Positions 6,353 to 7,249 of a DNA stretch of 7,249 nt are shown in pieces. The DNA is taken from positions 1 through 7,249 of the forward strand of contig JAMWDC010000100.1 of assembly GCA_023819025.1 (NCBI GenBank), given 5' to 3'. This DNA is from Candidatus Omnitrophota bacterium. Its GTDB lineage: Bacteria; Omnitrophota; Omnitrophia; Omnitrophales; Aquincolibacteriaceae. The notes beneath the pieces were generated by a model, which worked only from the letters and a program-made list of their open reading frames with translations, made no database searches and had not been told where the DNA came from. A program made the position numbers and the translations under genes. Position 1 is the first letter of the stretch. Each line of letters begins with the position of its first letter.

Positions 6353-7249
6353 CTACTCTAACAGCGCATTGGCTGCGTTCAGCTTTTCATAAAGCCGCGG
6401 AAGCCAGGATTCCCCCCAAAAAAGATAACAGCTGGTCTGAGAGTCCAGGATGAGTTCACGGGCACGTTCGACTTTCTCGCGCCTTTCGGGTGAAAGTTTA
6501 CTGCCTTTCAATTTCCAATATTTCTGACTGGTATTAAAGAGTTCGCGAATGGCCCTTTTCTGAGCTTCTGAACCGTTCCACTGAGAAAAGTCGTACCCGC
6601 TTGTCGAAGCGACATTCCAAGCACCCGTACGGACTGTTGCCTCTTCTTGAGGAGGATGTTTCTTCAAAAAATCTGCAATTTTCGCAGGGCGGATCGGAAT
6701 CGTGTGGTGCCGAATCATCTCCATCAGCGGCGAGAAGAAATGCCCGAAGAATCCCGATCCTTCATCCATCTGTCGGAACCAGCCTCCGTTTTCACCATCC
6801 GACCAAGTCGTAACCAGACGGGGCTTATCTGCGTTCGGATAATCTTTGATTTTATGACTGACCTCATTGATAAACCAGTGAGGGTCCAACCCGCTTTCCT
6901 GGGCATTCGAAAGATCCCGGTTTCGAGGGATGATAATAATTTCCGAATCTTGATATCGTGCCTTGTAAGGCTGGAAACAGTCGGGTTTAGGAACCGGCTT
7001 GACCGGACAGACGTGGACATGGTCGACTACGACATATTCATATCCGGCCTTTTTGATCGCCGGGATCATCTCCATGCAAAAGGCCATCTCTGAAGGCCAA
7101 AATCCCTTAGGTTCTCGTCCGAAAAGTTCTTTGACCACTTCCCGGCCCCGAACCAACTGGTCCTCCCAATCTTCTTTCGGTATTAAGGGAAAAATGGGAT
7201 GGTAGTAACCCATCCCGATGATTTCGATATTTTTTGCTTCCCGGGAGCT
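6353..7249 (-). CDS. Glycoside hydrolase family 57 protein, 5' end cut by window edge
   Basis: Family 57 retaining glycosidase, a group acting on alpha-glucans such as starch or glycogen. The reading frame is open to the window edge: 12 more codons precede the Met at 7213 and encode the start of the family motif (NIEIIGMGYYHPIFPLIP). That Met is therefore internal and the true start lies outside the window. Counting from it, the expected nucleophile is Glu42 in GFWPSEMAF and the expected acid/base is Asp139 in TTWSDGENGGW; both are present. The first family motif (HQP type) must lie upstream. The C-terminal stretch SCYLFWGESWLPRLYEKL (about 261-278) is typical of one GH57 subgroup. No signal peptide can be judged. 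The stop is TAG. The enzyme is probably cytosolic and may serve glycogen turnover, but its substrate cannot be read from sequence. The family call is secure and the exact activity is not. Confidence 0.9.
   Translation of the reverse strand, partial: SSREAKNIEIIGMGYYHPIFPLIPKEDWEDQLVRGREVVKELFGREPKGFWPSEMAFCMEMIPAIKKAGYEYVVVDHVHVCPVKPVPKPDCFQPYKARYQDSEIIIIPRNRDLSNAQESGLDPHWFINEVSHKIKDYPNADKPRLVTTWSDGENGGWFRQMDEGSGFFGHFFSPLMEMIRHHTIPIRPAKIADFLKKHPPQEEATVRTGAWNVASTSGYDFSQWNGSEAQKRAIRELFNTSQKYWKLKGSKLSPERREKVERARELILDSQTSCYLFWGESWLPRLYEKLNAANALLE

Overview
The window is a run of six genes, all on the minus strand and so read from the right edge to the left edge. Both terminal genes are cut by the window boundary. 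Base composition is balanced, Shine-Dalgarno sites are classical, and several proteins belong to families common in uncultured Gram-negative-like lineages (for example Nitrospirota, Omnitrophota or deltaproteobacterial relatives). I cannot fix the phylum from the sequence alone, and that list is a guess from gene content.

In transcription order: (1) a 5'-truncated family 57 glycoside hydrolase (7249-6353); (2) a spacer of about 220 bp with a degraded dispersed repeat and a candidate -10 box; (3) a small AF0103-like protein related to the C-terminal domain of pyruvate kinase (6128-5385), whose last ~60 residues are encoded by a block of palindromic repeats; (4) a radical SAM protein of the spore-photolyase superfamily (about 5398-4205) lacking the signature cysteine of true spore photoproduct lyase; (5) a probable intrinsic terminator at its stop codon, followed at once by a candidate promoter; (6) a second unit of three genes: a UDP-galactopyranose-mutase-like FAD protein (4091-2703), a PAPS-dependent sulfotransferase (2679-1729) and a GlfT2-like galactofuranosyltransferase (1648 to beyond position 1).

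The last three genes suggest one job: the FAD enzyme could make UDP-galactofuranose, the GlfT2-like enzyme could polymerise or add it, and the sulfotransferase could sulfate the product or its acceptor. This would be a compact module for a sulfated galactofuranose-containing surface glycan. The separate family assignments rest on motifs I can see; the joint pathway is inference. The upstream genes (GH57, pyruvate-kinase-like, radical SAM) have no evident tie to that pathway and are separated from it by the terminator.

The most unusual DNA is the cluster of perfect and nested palindromes at about 5404-5540. It sits on the junction of two genes, extends the reading frame of one and provides a spurious N-terminal extension for the other.
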